NCBI RefSeq assembly: GCF_000422085.1
Contig: NC_021741.1
Coordinates: forward strand, 992,001 to 1,056,000
DNA: 64,000 bases
DNA from: Serratia liquefaciens ATCC 27592
Lineage (GTDB): Bacteria; Pseudomonadota; Gammaproteobacteria; Enterobacterales; Enterobacteriaceae
Direction: 5' to 3'
The translations under genes were made by a program, and so were the position numbers. Positions 9,884 to 19,345 of this stretch are shown one piece after another (within the stretch, counting starts at the first letter, position 1; every line of letters starts with the position of its first letter). The notes below the pieces were generated by a model, which saw only the letters and a program-made list of their open reading frames with translations, did not search any database and was not told the origin of the DNA.

Positions 9884-9932
9884 ATGCGATTGATAAAACA
9901 TTCGGCAACCCCGTGGGTTTTATCAATCGCAT
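9884..9932 (+). other. 16-bp perfect inverted repeat in the thiI leader
   Basis: Arms ATGCGATTGATAAAAC (9884-9899) and its exact complement (9917-9932) enclose a 17-base loop beginning ATTCGGCAACC. No T-run follows on either strand, so it does not look like a terminator. A TATACT hexamer at 9867-9872 would place a transcription start close to the base of the stem. It lies 48 bases upstream of the thiI start, in the divergent xseB/thiI promoter region. Role unknown: an mRNA 5' hairpin or a protein-binding palindrome. Confidence 0.6.
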
Positions 9933-9980
9933 ATACATTGTAAATCCTTTTCCCTCGTAATTCTGACAATAAAGACCGCC

Positions 9981-11429
9981 ATGAAGTTTATCATTAAATT
10001 GTTCCCGGAAATCACCATCAAGAGCCAATCTGTGCGCTTGCGCTTTATCAAGATCCTCTCGACCAGTATCCGTAACGTCCTGAAGCAGTATGATGAAACA
10101 CTGGCGGTCGTCCGTCACTGGGATCATATCGAAGTTCGCGCCAAAGATGAAAACCAGCGGCCGGTAATTGCCGACGCGTTAACGCGCATTCCCGGCATTC
10201 ATCACATTCTGGAAGTGGAAGACCGCGAATATACCGATATCCACCATATTTTCGAGCAGACGCTGGAAGCCTACCGCGAGCAACTGCAGGGGAAAACTTT
10301 CTGCGTGCGCGTAAAGCGCCGCGGCAAGCAGGACTTCAATTCGCAAGACGTTGAGCGTTACGTCGGTGGCGGTCTGAACCAGCACATTGAGAGCGCGCGC
10401 GTCAAACTGTCGCACCCGCAGGTGACGGTTAACCTGGAAATCGAAGACGACAAGCTGATGCTGGTCAAAGCCCGTCGTGAAGGCATTGGCGGTTACCCGG
10501 TGGGCACTCAGGAAGACGTGCTGTCGCTGATTTCCGGTGGTTTCGACTCGGGCGTTTCCAGCTATATGCTGATGCGCCGTGGTTGCCGCGTGCATTATTG
10601 CTTCTTCAATCTGGGCGGCGCCGCGCATGAAATTGGCGTACGGCAGGTGGCTCACTACCTGTGGAACCGTTTTGCCAGTTCGCACAAGGTGCGCTTTATC
10701 GCCATCGATTTTGAACCTGTGGTCGGCGAGATCCTCGAGAAGGTCGAAGACGGTCAAATGGGCGTGGTGCTTAAGCGCATGATGGTGCGAGCCGCTTCAC
10801 AGATAGCTGAGCGTTATGGCGTGCAGGCTCTGGTGACCGGTGAGGCGCTGGGACAGGTTTCCAGCCAAACGCTGACTAACCTGCGTTTGATCGACAACGC
10901 ATCCGATACGCTGATTCTGCGTCCGCTGATCTCCCACGACAAAGAGCACATCATCAAAGTGGCGCGTGAGATTGGCACCGAAGACTTCGCCAAGACCATG
11001 CCGGAATACTGCGGCGTGATCTCGAAAAGCCCAACGGTGAAGGCGGTCAAAGCCAAAATCGAAGAAGAAGAAGCCCACTTTGACTTCAGCATTCTCGATC
11101 GCGTGGTCAGCGAAGCCAAGAACGTGGACATCCGCACCATCGCCGAGCAGACGCAGGAACAGGTTACCGAAGTGGAAACCGTGGCGGCGTTTGGCGCTGA
11201 CGAGGTGATTCTTGATATTCGTTCTAATGACGAGCAGGAAGACAAGCCGCTGAAGCTGGATCAGGTTGAGGTGAAACCGCTGCCGTTCTACAAACTCAGC
11301 ACCCAGTTTGGCGATTTGGACCAGAGCAAAACCTACCTGCTGTACTGTGAGCGTGGCGTAATGAGCCGCTTGCAGGCGCTGTATTTGCTGGAGCAGGGCT
11401 ACAACAACGTCAAGGTCTACCGTCCGTAA
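9981..11429 (+). CDS. thiI: tRNA 4-thiouridine synthase / thiamine sulfur carrier enzyme ThiI
   Basis: A 482-residue bifunctional enzyme. It adenylates U8 of tRNA and transfers sulfur to form s4U, and also helps load sulfur for the thiamine thiazole. Domains in order: N-terminal ferredoxin-like and THUMP (about 1-165), PP-loop ATPase with [10 protein letters not shown] near 183, and a C-terminal rhodanese domain with Cys456 in YCERGVMS. An EYCGVI cysteine is present near 344. The presence of the rhodanese domain is typical of enterobacteria and is needed for both functions. Divergent from xseB. Confidence 0.97.
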   Translation: MKFIIKLFPEITIKSQSVRLRFIKILSTSIRNVLKQYDETLAVVRHWDHIEVRAKDENQRPVIADALTRIPGIHHILEVEDREYTDIHHIFEQTLEAYREQLQGKTFCVRVKRRGKQDFNSQDVERYVGGGLNQHIESARVKLSHPQVTVNLEIEDDKLMLVKARREGIGGYPVGTQEDVLSLISGGFDSGVSSYMLMRRGCRVHYCFFNLGGAAHEIGVRQVAHYLWNRFASSHKVRFIAIDFEPVVGEILEKVEDGQMGVVLKRMMVRAASQIAERYGVQALVTGEALGQVSSQTLTNLRLIDNASDTLILRPLISHDKEHIIKVAREIGTEDFAKTMPEYCGVISKSPTVKAVKAKIEEEEAHFDFSILDRVVSEAKNVDIRTIAEQTQEQVTEVETVAAFGADEVILDIRSNDEQEDKPLKLDQVEVKPLPFYKLSTQFGDLDQSKTYLLYCERGVMSRLQALYLLEQGYNNVKVYRP

Positions 11430-11435
11430 TCAATC

Positions 11436-11458
11436 CAGGGGCGGGTTAACCGCCCCTG
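11436..11458. terminator. Bidirectional hairpin between convergent thiI and yajL
   Basis: A perfect 9-bp stem CAGGGGCGG (11436-11444) with CCGCCCCTG (11450-11458) and a GTTAA loop, located between the two stops. U-tracts are short (ATTTAAT on +). Confidence 0.65.
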
Positions 11459-11462
11459 TGAT

Positions 11463-12053
11463 TTAATCGCGAAAGTCGTACATCCCCGGAATCAAGACCA
11501 ACTGAGCGGCAATCTCCGCCGCTTTGGCTTTCCCCAGCAGTAGATCAATCAGCTTCAGCGCAAACTCCATCGAAGTTCCCGGCCCCTGGCTGGTGAGCAG
11601 GTTAACGCGCGCGTCGTATACCACACGTCGTTCCATCCATTTATCGGCCGGGATCTGTTCTTTCAACCCCGGGAAGCCGGTCATATTGCCGACGGGGAAC
11701 AGATCGTGATGTTGCAGCACCAGCGCGGGTGCGGCACAAATGGCGGCGACGATATTGCCCTGAAGATGCATCTGACGCACTTTCTCCACCAGCAGCGGGC
11801 TGTCGCGGAAACACTCGGCACCTTTCAGGCCGCCGGGCAGCACTATCGCGTCGAAGGGATCATCGACAATGGACACCAGCGCCGCATCTGCCAGCAGCTT
11901 GACGCCGCGTGAGCAGACAATGGTCAGGTCGCCATCGCCGGCTACGCTGGCTGTAGTGACTTTGATGCCCGCCCGAACCAACAGATCTATCGTGGTGACG
12001 GCTTCGATTTCTTCGCTACCAGGTGCCAGGCAGACCAGCGCCGATACGCTCAT
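11463..12053 (-). CDS. yajL: DJ-1/PfpI family protein deglycase/chaperone YajL
   Basis: A 196-residue member of the DJ-1 superfamily, implicated in protection against oxidative and carbonyl damage to proteins. The conserved Glu15 lies in [10 protein letters not shown] and the reactive Cys106 in AAICAAPA; this numbering matches E. coli YajL. Two in-frame ATGs exist, at 12059 and 12053. The second is preferred because GAAAGGA lies at proper spacing (9 bases) from it but only 3 from the first. The start overlaps the 3' end of panE by 38 bases, so it is coupled to it. Confidence 0.94.
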   Translation of the reverse strand: MSVSALVCLAPGSEEIEAVTTIDLLVRAGIKVTTASVAGDGDLTIVCSRGVKLLADAALVSIVDDPFDAIVLPGGLKGAECFRDSPLLVEKVRQMHLQGNIVAAICAAPALVLQHHDLFPVGNMTGFPGLKEQIPADKWMERRVVYDARVNLLTSQGPGTSMEFALKLIDLLLGKAKAAEIAAQLVLIPGMYDFRD

Positions 12054-12927
12054 ATTCATTTTCCTTTCGCTTAATCAATTCAAACAGTCGCGCGTTCTCC
12101 GGCAGAGTCACGCCGTGGCTGCGTGCGCGACGCAGCAGATAGCCGGTAATGTAGTCGATCTCGGTATGCCGCTGAGTGCGGATATCTTGCAGCATCGAAG
12201 AGACGTTGTCCGCAGTGCTCTGGATCACCTCCATCACATACTGCTGTAAGCCTTCGCAGGAGGTATGGTAACCCTCCATCGCCATCACGCCGGCGACTTC
12301 ACGGCAGATAATCTCAATTTGTTCCGGATAGCGCTGCAAATCGCCATTGCGGCAGTTATACAGGGCCGTTAACGGATTAATCACACAGTTGACCGCAAGT
12401 TTACGCCAGTTCGCCGAGGCAATGTTGTTGTGCCAGGCGACGTCAGGCAGTGCCTGATGCAGCACTTCCGCCAGGTGGCTGAGCGAAGTCGCCGCCGGAG
12501 ATGTCGGGCCGATATGGGTGGTGCCGCCGGCAACATGGATAATAGTGCTGCCGTCATGGCGTGCCGCATGGGTGGTGGTACCCTGCAGTATCGGCTGGTT
12601 GTTCGGCGGCAGCTCGTCCTGCGTGCCCATGCCGTTATGCAGCAGCAGGATGGCACAACGCGGGTGCAGCTTCGGCAGCAGGGCGCTGACCGCCCCAGAG
12701 ACTTGCCAGGCTTTTAGCGTGACCAGCAACAGTTCGCTCTGGGCCAGATGTTCAGGATCGTTGGTGGGCAAATTACGGTTGAACGAGCGGCCTTCAGGCT
12801 CAATGACGTTTACTGCGCAAAAGGGTTGCGGTACTCGTAACCATCCCTGTACGTCATGGCCCTGCTGATAAAGCCGGGAGAGCCACAGCTGTCCGAGCGC
12901 GCCGCAACCAAGAACAGTTATTTTCAT
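12016..12927 (-). CDS. panE: 2-dehydropantoate 2-reductase (ketopantoate reductase)
   Basis: A 303-residue NADPH-dependent enzyme making pantoate for coenzyme A. The Rossmann glycine motif [15 protein letters not shown] starts at residue 4. The catalytic-region lysine and Asn follow in the [18 protein letters not shown] stretch (about 176-193). Length equals the E. coli protein (303). It is upstream of, and overlaps, yajL on the minus strand; yajQ is divergent. Confidence 0.95.
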   Translation of the reverse strand: MKITVLGCGALGQLWLSRLYQQGHDVQGWLRVPQPFCAVNVIEPEGRSFNRNLPTNDPEHLAQSELLLVTLKAWQVSGAVSALLPKLHPRCAILLLHNGMGTQDELPPNNQPILQGTTTHAARHDGSTIIHVAGGTTHIGPTSPAATSLSHLAEVLHQALPDVAWHNNIASANWRKLAVNCVINPLTALYNCRNGDLQRYPEQIEIICREVAGVMAMEGYHTSCEGLQQYVMEVIQSTADNVSSMLQDIRTQRHTEIDYITGYLLRRARSHGVTLPENARLFELIKRKENEYERIGAGLPGTW

Positions 12928-13094
12928 CCAGACTCCTTGGGGTAACGGGAAGAACGCCCAGTATCTATCCTATAATTATAGACTTTTCTGCTGCGCGGCG
13001 GGGCCGGCAAATTTTGTCTGAGGCGCTAAAGCGGTTATCATGCTCGGCATCGAAATCGCCTATCGCATTAGGCTCTAATTCAGGAGGAAGAAGT

Positions 13095-13586
13095 ATGCCA
13101 TCTTTCGACATTGTTTCCGAAATTGATATGCAAGAAGTACGTAACGCCGTTGAGAACGCCACGCGCGATCTTGGTACCCGTTGGGATTTCCGTAACGTGC
13201 CGGCCAGCTTTGAGCTGAACGAAAAAAACGAAAGCATCAAGGTTGCCAGCGAATCTGATTTTCAGGTGCAGCAGCTGCTCGATATTCTGCGTGAAAAACT
13301 CAGCAAGCGTAGCATTGACGGCGGCGCGCTGGAGATCCCCGAGGAGCTGACCCACAGCGGCAAAACCTACAGTGTGGAAGCCAAGCTAAAGCAGGGTATT
13401 GAAGCCGCCCAGGCGAAGAAAATCGTCAAGCTGATCAAAGACAGCAAGCTGAAAGTTCAGGTGCAGATCCAAGGGGATGAAGTACGGGTAACCGGTAAAT
13501 CACGCGACGACCTGCAGGGCGTGATGGCGCTGGTGCGCGGTGCCGATCTGGGGCAGCCTTTCCAGTTCAAAAACTTCCGCGACTGA
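13095..13586 (+). CDS. yajQ: YajQ family nucleotide-binding protein
   Basis: A 163-residue small cytoplasmic protein with two ferredoxin-like halves. It begins [18 protein letters not shown] and contains the family block [13 protein letters not shown]. Family members bind nucleotides, and some act as cyclic-di-GMP effectors; which applies here cannot be told from sequence. The frame is open upstream to 13014, but the ATG at 13095 follows a strong CAGGAGGAAG ribosome binding site and gives the E. coli length. Confidence 0.93.
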   Translation: MPSFDIVSEIDMQEVRNAVENATRDLGTRWDFRNVPASFELNEKNESIKVASESDFQVQQLLDILREKLSKRSIDGGALEIPEELTHSGKTYSVEAKLKQGIEAAQAKKIVKLIKDSKLKVQVQIQGDEVRVTGKSRDDLQGVMALVRGADLGQPFQFKNFRD

Positions 13587-13614
13587 TCCTTTCGCCAAGA
13601 ACAATATATTGATG

Positions 13615-13632
13615 GGGCCGGCTTGCCGGCCC
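13615..13632 (+). terminator. Hairpin 1 of the left yajR-flanking cassette (after yajQ)
   Basis: Stem GGGCCGGC (13615-13622) / GCCGGCCC (13625-13632) with a TT centre, 28 bases after the yajQ stop. It is followed only by TTAG, so the T-run is poor. The same 18-base palindrome recurs exactly at 13764-13781. Confidence 0.6.
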
Positions 13633-13638
13633 TTAGTC

Positions 13639-13715
13639 TGATGACAAACACCCGAAAAACGTGGTTTTCGGATGTTTGGGGTAAATCAGAAGATATAATC
13701 CTTTGTTTTTATTAG
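13639..13715 (+). repeat. Left copy of a 77-bp repeat (inverted relative to 15382-15457)
   Basis: By eye about 71 of 77 positions match the reverse complement of 15382-15457. Within it is the perfect dyad CCGAAAA-N6-TTTTCGG (13653-13672), the block GATGTTTGGGG, and a consensus -10 hexamer TATAAT (13694-13699). The dyad centre lies about 43 bases before the start predicted from the -10, a position typical for an activator or operator site. The copy is flanked on both sides by the same GC-rich hairpin. Confidence 0.85.
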
Positions 13716-13785
13716 CCCCAAGGTCAGGACTTTTAACTGCAAAGGACTTTGTCAGTAATCTGGGGGCCGGCTTGCCGGCCCTTTT
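13706..13785 (+). ncRNA. Candidate small RNA, left cassette
   Basis: A transcript starting 6-7 bases after TATAAT (13694-13699) and ending in the hairpin plus TTTT at 13764-13785 would be about 80 nt. No open reading frame of note is inside. Its counterpart is 15308-15391 on the minus strand; an ungapped comparison of the two bodies shows a shared start (TTTxTATTAG) and a shared CTTTGTC before the terminator, with divergence between. Prediction only: promoter, length and terminator are read from sequence, and no known sRNA family was recognised. Confidence 0.45.
13764..13785 (+). terminator. Hairpin 2 of the left yajR-flanking cassette
   Basis: The same palindrome as 13615-13632 (stem 13764-13771 / 13774-13781), here followed by TTTTCTTT, which makes it a good plus-strand terminator. 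It ends 3 bases before the yajR stop on the opposite strand. Confidence 0.75.
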
Positions 13786-13787
13786 CT

Positions 13788-15152
13788 TTACAGCGAATTC
13801 ACCAGCGCTTCCAACTGACCGCGGTTGGTTTGCTTGGTATCGACCTTTACGTAGGCGCTGCGCTCTTCCGGCACCACAATCGCTTCTGCTACACCCGGCT
13901 GGGCCTTCAGGCGGCTTTCCAACGCCGAGTCTTTCACTGCCAGTTCCGACAGCGTAATACGCAGGCTGCTCACGTACGGCGGTTCCTGCATGGTACTGCT
14001 GACCATAAACCAGATGGCGGCTAAAACTGCCCCGGCGATAAAGACCAATCCCGCGCCCTGTAGGCCGTACAGAAATCCTCCCAGGCTGCCGCCAATCGCC
14101 ACGCCGATAAACTGGCTGGTGGAGTAAACCCCCATGGCCGTGCCTTTATAGCCCGCCGGCGACTCTTTACTGATCAGGGAAGGCAGGATCGCTTCCATCA
14201 CGTTGAACGCCATAAAGAACAACTGAACGCCGGCAATAATGCCCCAAAGATGCGCGCCAGACAGCCACAGCAGCACTTCAGCACAGAACAATACCGCCAC
14301 GCAGCCCATAAACACCTGCTTCATGCGGCGCTTCTTTTCGGCATAAATGATAAACGGCACTACGGCGGCGAAAGACACCAGCATGGTGACCAGATAGACA
14401 ATCCAGTGTTCGCTGGGCGCCAAACCGGCTTTTTCCATCGCTAATGGCAGTGCCACGAAGCTGGACATCAACAAGATATGCAGGCACATGATGCCGAAAT
14501 TCAGTTTCAGCAGGCGGGAATTGCTCAACACCTTGCTGAAACTGCCACGGACTATACTGGATTCGCGGTTCAGCACGTGGCTGCTGGCGGAAGGCACGAC
14601 CGCCAGGGTGATGACGATACCGGCCAATGCCAGCACGGCAATCATCCAGAACAGCGCATGCAGGCCAAAAGCGTGGGTGACTATCGGGCCGACCACCATG
14701 GCGATGGCGAAGGTAATACCGAAGCTGACGCCGATGAATGCCATCGCTTTGGTACGGTTCTGTTCCCGGGTCAAATCAGACAGTAGTGCCATCACCGCTG
14801 CGGCGATAGCGCCGGAACCTTGCAATGCCCGGCCGAGGATCACCCCCCAGATGGAGTCGGTGGCGGCGGCGATCACGCTACCCAGCGCGAAGATCAACAG
14901 CCCGCCGACAATCAGCGGCTTGCGGCCGATGCGGTCGGAAATCAGGCCGAAGGGAATTTGGAACACCGCTTGCGCCAGGCCGTAAATGCCAATGGCGATA
15001 CCGATCAGCGTTTCGCTGGCGCCGTTCAACGCCATACCGTAGGTGGTCAGTACCGGCAGCACCATAAACATGCCGAGCATGCGCAGTGAGAATACCGTTC
15101 CTAATCCCCAGGTCGCCCGTCGTTCCAGCGGGGTCATTGCATTATCGTTCAT
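13788..15152 (-). CDS. yajR: MFS transporter YajR
   Basis: A 454-residue major facilitator with 12 predicted membrane helices and a cytoplasmic C-terminal ferredoxin-like YAM domain (about 388-454, including PPYVSSLRI and a terminal metal-binding-like fold). The MFS signature RIGRKPLIVGG lies between helices 2 and 3. The frame extends to 15173, but the ATG at 15152 has TGAGGT at good spacing and matches the E. coli start MNDxxMTP. Substrate is unknown; the family is a proposed proton-driven exporter. It is bracketed by two inverted repeat cassettes. Confidence 0.93.
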   Translation of the reverse strand: MNDNAMTPLERRATWGLGTVFSLRMLGMFMVLPVLTTYGMALNGASETLIGIAIGIYGLAQAVFQIPFGLISDRIGRKPLIVGGLLIFALGSVIAAATDSIWGVILGRALQGSGAIAAAVMALLSDLTREQNRTKAMAFIGVSFGITFAIAMVVGPIVTHAFGLHALFWMIAVLALAGIVITLAVVPSASSHVLNRESSIVRGSFSKVLSNSRLLKLNFGIMCLHILLMSSFVALPLAMEKAGLAPSEHWIVYLVTMLVSFAAVVPFIIYAEKKRRMKQVFMGCVAVLFCAEVLLWLSGAHLWGIIAGVQLFFMAFNVMEAILPSLISKESPAGYKGTAMGVYSTSQFIGVAIGGSLGGFLYGLQGAGLVFIAGAVLAAIWFMVSSTMQEPPYVSSLRITLSELAVKDSALESRLKAQPGVAEAIVVPEERSAYVKVDTKQTNRGQLEALVNSL

Positions 15153-15307
15153 TAAAACCTCATTAAAAGCCATTCCGTCAGGTTATCGGTGATAACGCCT
15201 GATGGGATAGCTTCTGTTAAAACTGCGTCATTTTAGTGTGAAGGGCAGGGGGGGTAAATCTAATGTTGTTTAGCAGATATTACAGTTCGTCGGTTTTTCT
15301 GCGAGAC

Positions 15308-15391
15308 AAATAAAATGGGCCGCTAAGCGGCCCATAGAGAGCGGACAAAGACCTCAGTAGCTAGTAGTAATGCATTGAGTACTAATAGAAA
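15308..15391 (-). ncRNA. Candidate small RNA, right cassette
   Basis: On the minus strand, TATAAT at 15403-15398 is followed by a predicted start near 15391. An approximately 75-80 nt transcript would end in the 10-bp hairpin 15335-15315 plus TTTTATT. It is the inverted counterpart of 13706-13785. It lies upstream of, and in the same direction as, yajR, so it could alternatively be a terminated leader of yajR. Computational reading only. Confidence 0.45.
15315..15335 (-). terminator. Hairpin of the right yajR-flanking cassette (yajR-proximal)
   Basis: Arms ATGGGCCGCT / AGCGGCCCAT around a single A, followed on the minus strand by TTTTATTTG. An identical 21-base palindrome occurs at 15463-15483. 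Confidence 0.7.
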
Positions 15392-15457
15392 CAAAGGATT
15401 ATATCTCTGCCTTGCCCCAAACATCCGAAAACCACGTTTTTCGGGTATTTGTCATCA
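15382..15457 (-). repeat. Right copy of the 77-bp repeat (inverted relative to 13639-13715)
   Basis: Reverse complement of the left copy with about six differences, keeping the CCGAAAA-N6-TTTTCGG dyad and TATAAT. It fills most of the 326-base gap between yajR and cyoE. The remaining part of that gap (15174-15314) holds the yajR promoter region with no further gene. Confidence 0.85.
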
Positions 15458-15462
15458 ATTTA

Positions 15463-15483
15463 ATGGGCCGCTAAGCGGCCCAT
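15463..15483 (-). terminator. Hairpin after cyoE (cyoE-proximal copy)
   Basis: The same 21-base palindrome as 15315-15335, located 16 bases after the cyoE stop. On the minus strand it is followed by TAAATT, a weak U-tract. It probably ends the cyo operon. Confidence 0.65.
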
Positions 15484-15499
15484 TCACAGACGATTTGGC

Positions 15500-16393
15500 T
15501 TACCAGACGTAAGTCATCAAGGTTTCCGGCGAGGCCGAAGCGCTGAAGTCGATAGACATCATCACGCTAAGCGAGGTAATGGCAACAATCGAGAACACAA
15601 ACAGTTTGCGTGCCCAAACGCTGTCATTTTCGGCTTTGTAACCACGCAGCGCCATCCCCAGCCACCAAACGCTCACCGCCGCAGCGACGATCAGGTATTT
15701 GTAGCCGGCGTAGCCGCCCAAAGTCAGCATCAGCGTAGCAACCATAAACGCCACGATGTAGACGGTGATGTGGTTCTTCGCCACCGAGATGCCTTTGACG
15801 ACAGGCAGTACCGGAATGTTGGCCGCCTGGTAATCTTTAAAGCGGAAGATGGCAATCGCATAGGAATGCGGCATCTGCCACAGGCTAAAGATAGCCAGCA
15901 GGATCAACGCACCGGCATCGAACTCGTTGGTGACTGCACAGTAACCGATAACCGGTGGTGCAGCGCCCGACAAGCTGCCGATCAGCGTGCCATATACCGA
16001 GTGGCGTTTCATGTACAGGCTGTAGACGCCGACATAAACCACAAAGCCCATCACCGCCAGCCACATGGCCAGCGGGTTGGCGCCAATATACAGCAACGCA
16101 AAGCCCGCAATACCCAGGGCGGTAGCGTAAACCAGGCTTACACTCGGCGCGATCAGGCCTTTTACCAGCACCCGATTCTTCGTTCTCTCCATTTTCTTGT
16201 CGATGTCGCGGTCAATGTAGTTGTTAAACACACAGCCCGAAGCGACAACCAACGAGACACCCACCAGGGTGGCGAGAAACAGGGGATAGTCGATGCTTCC
16301 TTTGGAAGCCAACAGGAATCCCCCGACGACAGAAATTAAATTGCCGAAAATAATTCCTGGTTTAGTTACTTGCAGGTATTGCTTAATCATCAC
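15500..16393 (-). CDS. cyoE: Protoheme IX farnesyltransferase (heme O synthase)
   Basis: A 297-residue UbiA-family membrane prenyltransferase that adds farnesyl to heme B to give heme O for cytochrome bo3. The key Asp-rich loop [15 protein letters not shown] is near residue 73-87. About nine hydrophobic helices follow, including the conserved YCAVT segment. It is the last gene of cyoABCDE, 14 bases after cyoD. Two tandem ATGs open the frame; the first matches the E. coli start. Confidence 0.97.
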   Translation of the reverse strand: MMIKQYLQVTKPGIIFGNLISVVGGFLLASKGSIDYPLFLATLVGVSLVVASGCVFNNYIDRDIDKKMERTKNRVLVKGLIAPSVSLVYATALGIAGFALLYIGANPLAMWLAVMGFVVYVGVYSLYMKRHSVYGTLIGSLSGAAPPVIGYCAVTNEFDAGALILLAIFSLWQMPHSYAIAIFRFKDYQAANIPVLPVVKGISVAKNHITVYIVAFMVATLMLTLGGYAGYKYLIVAAAVSVWWLGMALRGYKAENDSVWARKLFVFSIVAITSLSVMMSIDFSASASPETLMTYVW

Positions 16394-16407
16394 GTGCAGC
16401 TCGACTC

Positions 16408-16746
16408 TTAACTGACCATCATATTGATGTTGAGGTTGTACATAATCCAGAGTGAACCCACAACAACGATACCGATGATCATAGCGGTGAACAGCAATGC
16501 CACCAGGTTCCAGCGCTCTTCCGATGAGGTATTCATGTGCAGGAAGTAAATCAGGTGAACGACGACCTGAATCACTGCCATGCCAACAACAACCGCCAGG
16601 ATGGTTGAGTGAGAGGCGGTACCGCTCATCACCATCGCAAATGGAATCACCGTCAGGATGATCGACAGAATAAAGCCGATCAGATAGGTCTTGACGCTAC
16701 CGTGGCTTGCGCCGCCGTGAGAAGTTTCATGGGATGAATGACTCAT
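16408..16746 (-). CDS. cyoD: Cytochrome bo3 ubiquinol oxidase subunit IV
   Basis: A 112-residue small subunit with a His/Ser-rich N-terminus ([12 protein letters not shown]) and three membrane helices (ending [12 protein letters not shown]). It assists assembly of the copper site of the oxidase. The longer frame to 16896 overlaps cyoC. The ATG at 16746 overlaps the cyoC stop as ATGA, the same coupling as in E. coli. Confidence 0.96.
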   Translation of the reverse strand: MSHSSHETSHGGASHGSVKTYLIGFILSIILTVIPFAMVMSGTASHSTILAVVVGMAVIQVVVHLIYFLHMNTSSEERWNLVALLFTAMIIGIVVVGSLWIMYNLNINMMVS

Positions 16747-17360
16747 GACATAACCCCCAGCAGGTAAACAACGGTGAAGACGCAGATCCAGACCACGTCC
16801 AGGAAGTGCCAGAACAGGCTCAGGCACATCAAACGGGTTTTGTTGGTTGCGGTCAGGCCACGCTTGCTGACCTGAATCATCATGATGATGATCCAAACCA
16901 GACCGGTAGTTACGTGCAGACCGTGGGTCGCAACCAGCGCGAAGAAGCTGGACAGGAACGCACTGCGATCCGGGCCATAGCCTTCAACGATCAGGTGATG
17001 GAATTCGTAGATTTCCATCGCAACGAAGCCCAGACCGAACAGGAAGGTCAGGAACAGCCAGGTGTTAACGCTGCTAACCTTGCCTTTGTTCATGCCGATC
17101 ATCGCCATACCGTAGGTGATGGAGCTGAACAACAGCAGGAAGGTTTCAACCAAGACAAACTTCAGATCGAAGATTTCTTTGCCAGTGGGACCGCCAGCGG
17201 TCCCGTTCACCAGTACTGCATAAGTCGCGAACAAGCTCGCAAACAAAATACAGTCGCTCATCAGGTAGATCCAGAATCCGAAGACTTTGGTCTCTCCTGC
17301 GTCGTGGTGCCCATGCTCTGCATGGGCTGCGTTATGGTTAGTCAGAGTATCAGTTGACAT
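16743..17360 (-). CDS. cyoC: Cytochrome bo3 ubiquinol oxidase subunit III
   Basis: A 205-residue integral membrane protein with five helices, homologous to cytochrome oxidase subunit III. The His-rich N-terminus ([13 protein letters not shown]) and motifs EIYEFHHLI and [13 protein letters not shown] are characteristic. Its start overlaps the cyoB end by 11 bases and its stop overlaps the cyoD start by 4. Confidence 0.97.
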   Translation of the reverse strand: MSTDTLTNHNAAHAEHGHHDAGETKVFGFWIYLMSDCILFASLFATYAVLVNGTAGGPTGKEIFDLKFVLVETFLLLFSSITYGMAMIGMNKGKVSSVNTWLFLTFLFGLGFVAMEIYEFHHLIVEGYGPDRSAFLSSFFALVATHGLHVTTGLVWIIIMMIQVSKRGLTATNKTRLMCLSLFWHFLDVVWICVFTVVYLLGVMS

Positions 17361-19341
17361 GTTTCACGCCTGCTTTGCTGATTTGTTCATAGTGTTGGTT
17401 TTCAATGCGCTCGATCTCATCAACCTGCACATAGTAATCAACATCTTCATCGAAGCTCTTGGCAATCCAGGTCACGATCATACCTACGAAGGCAGCGATC
17501 GCCATCCACCAGATGTCCCAGATCATCGCGAAACCAAATACCAGGCTGAAGCCAGCAATAATCACACCGGCACCGGTATTCTTCGGCATATGAATCGGTT
17601 CGTATTTAGCCGGTTTCTTATAAGCTACGCCTTTTTCTTTCATGTCCCAGAATTCATCACGGTCATGAATCTGTGGCACTACGGCAAAGTTATAGAACGG
17701 CGGTGGAGACGAAGTCGACCACTCCAGCGTACGAGCACCCCATGGGTCACCGGTCAGGTCACGGTTCTGCTCACGGTCACGCACACTGACGAACACCTGA
17801 ATCACTTGGCACAGGATACCGCAGGCAATCAGAGCCGCGCCGCCAGCCGCTACCAGCAGCAGTGGGTGGAACTCTGGGTTGATGTTCTGGCTGATACGAC
17901 GAGTCATACCCATAAAGCCCAGAGCATACAGCGGCATAAAGGCAACGAAGAAGCCGATGATCCAGAACCAGAACGCACGGATACCCCATTTTTCGTTCAG
18001 CGTGAAGCCGAAGGATTTAGGGAACCAGTAGGTCAGGCCCGCGAAGCAACCGAACACCACACCACCAATGATAACGTTATGGAAGTGGGCAATCAGGAAC
18101 AGACTGTTGTGCAGCACGAAGTTCGCGCCCGGCACGGCCAACAGAACACCGGTCATACCACCCACGGAGAAGGTGATGATGAAGCCGATGGTCCACAGCA
18201 TAGCGGAGTTGAGCTGAATGCGGCCTTGGTACATGGTGAACAGCCAGTTGAAGATTTTCACCCCGGTAGGGATGGAAATGATCATGGTGGCGATACCGAA
18301 GAAGGCGTTTACGTTCGCGCCGGACCCCATGGTAAAGAAGTGGTGCAGCCATACGATGAACGACAGAACGGTAATCGCGATGGTTGCCCATACCAGTGAG
18401 GTATAGCCGAACAGACGTTTTCTCGAGAAGGTCGCGGTGACTTCGGAGAACACACCGAACACCGGCAGAACCAGGATATACACCTCTGGGTGACCCCAGG
18501 CCCAAATCAGGTTGATGTACATCATCATGTTGCCGCCCATATCATTGGTAAAGAAATGGGTGCCCAGATAGCGATCCAGGGTCAGCAACGCGATGGTTAC
18601 GGTCAGAATTGGGAAAGAAACGATGATCAGGACGTTAGTACACAGAGCTGCCCAGGTGAACACCGGCATCTTCATCAGAGGCATGCCAGGAGCACGCATC
18701 TTCAGAATGGTGGCGAAGAAGTTCACACCGGTCAACAGGGTACCAATACCGGAAATCTGCAGACTCCAGATCCAGTAGTCGACCCCGACGCCAGGACTGT
18801 ATTCCTTGCCCGACAGCGGCGGATACGCCAGCCAACCTGTCTGCGCGAACTCACCAACCCCCAGAGAGATGTTGATCAGCACTACGCCCACCACGAAGAA
18901 CCAGAAGCTCAGGGAGTTCAGGAACGGGAAGGCAACGTCGCGCGCACCGATTTGCAAAGGTACCACTACGTTCATCAGACCGACTACAAAAGGCATCGCC
19001 ATGAAGAAGATCATGATGACGCCGTGGGCGGTGAAGATTTGGTCGTAGTGGTGCGGCGGCAGGAATCCGGCCTCGCCGGCGGACGCAAGCGCCTGCTGAC
19101 TACGCATCATGATGGCATCGGCGAAACCACGCAGCAACATAACCATTGCCACGATGATGTACATGATACCAATTTTTTTATGGTCAACCGAAGTCAACCA
19201 ATCGCTCCATAGCCATTTCCACTTGCCGAAATAGGTTATCAGCGCCAGCAGTGCCAGGCCCCCAATAACAATTGCAGCAACGGTGACCATGATGATCGGT
19301 TCGTGGTACGGAACCGCATCAATCGTTAATTTTCCCAACAT
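17350..19341 (-). CDS. cyoB: Cytochrome bo3 ubiquinol oxidase subunit I
   Basis: The 663-residue catalytic subunit with about 15 membrane helices, which reduces oxygen and pumps protons. Metal ligands are visible: the low-spin heme His in [11 protein letters not shown], the copper His and the covalently linked Tyr in [12 protein letters not shown], the HH pair in [10 protein letters not shown], and the heme ligands in [11 protein letters not shown]. The frame extends to 19377. The ATG at 19341 ([11 protein letters not shown]) matches E. coli in start and length and lies 4 bases after the cyoA stop. Confidence 0.98.
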   Translation of the reverse strand: MLGKLTIDAVPYHEPIIMVTVAAIVIGGLALLALITYFGKWKWLWSDWLTSVDHKKIGIMYIIVAMVMLLRGFADAIMMRSQQALASAGEAGFLPPHHYDQIFTAHGVIMIFFMAMPFVVGLMNVVVPLQIGARDVAFPFLNSLSFWFFVVGVVLINISLGVGEFAQTGWLAYPPLSGKEYSPGVGVDYWIWSLQISGIGTLLTGVNFFATILKMRAPGMPLMKMPVFTWAALCTNVLIIVSFPILTVTIALLTLDRYLGTHFFTNDMGGNMMMYINLIWAWGHPEVYILVLPVFGVFSEVTATFSRKRLFGYTSLVWATIAITVLSFIVWLHHFFTMGSGANVNAFFGIATMIISIPTGVKIFNWLFTMYQGRIQLNSAMLWTIGFIITFSVGGMTGVLLAVPGANFVLHNSLFLIAHFHNVIIGGVVFGCFAGLTYWFPKSFGFTLNEKWGIRAFWFWIIGFFVAFMPLYALGFMGMTRRISQNINPEFHPLLLVAAGGAALIACGILCQVIQVFVSVRDREQNRDLTGDPWGARTLEWSTSSPPPFYNFAVVPQIHDRDEFWDMKEKGVAYKKPAKYEPIHMPKNTGAGVIIAGFSLVFGFAMIWDIWWMAIAAFVGMIVTWIAKSFDEDVDYYVQVDEIERIENQHYEQISKAGVKHVN

Positions 19342-19345
19342 CAGT

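Noticed and set aside
17287-18399. 370-codon plus-strand frame across cyoB
   Set aside because: Antisense shadow of cyoB; product is His/Asp/Glu-rich without domains.
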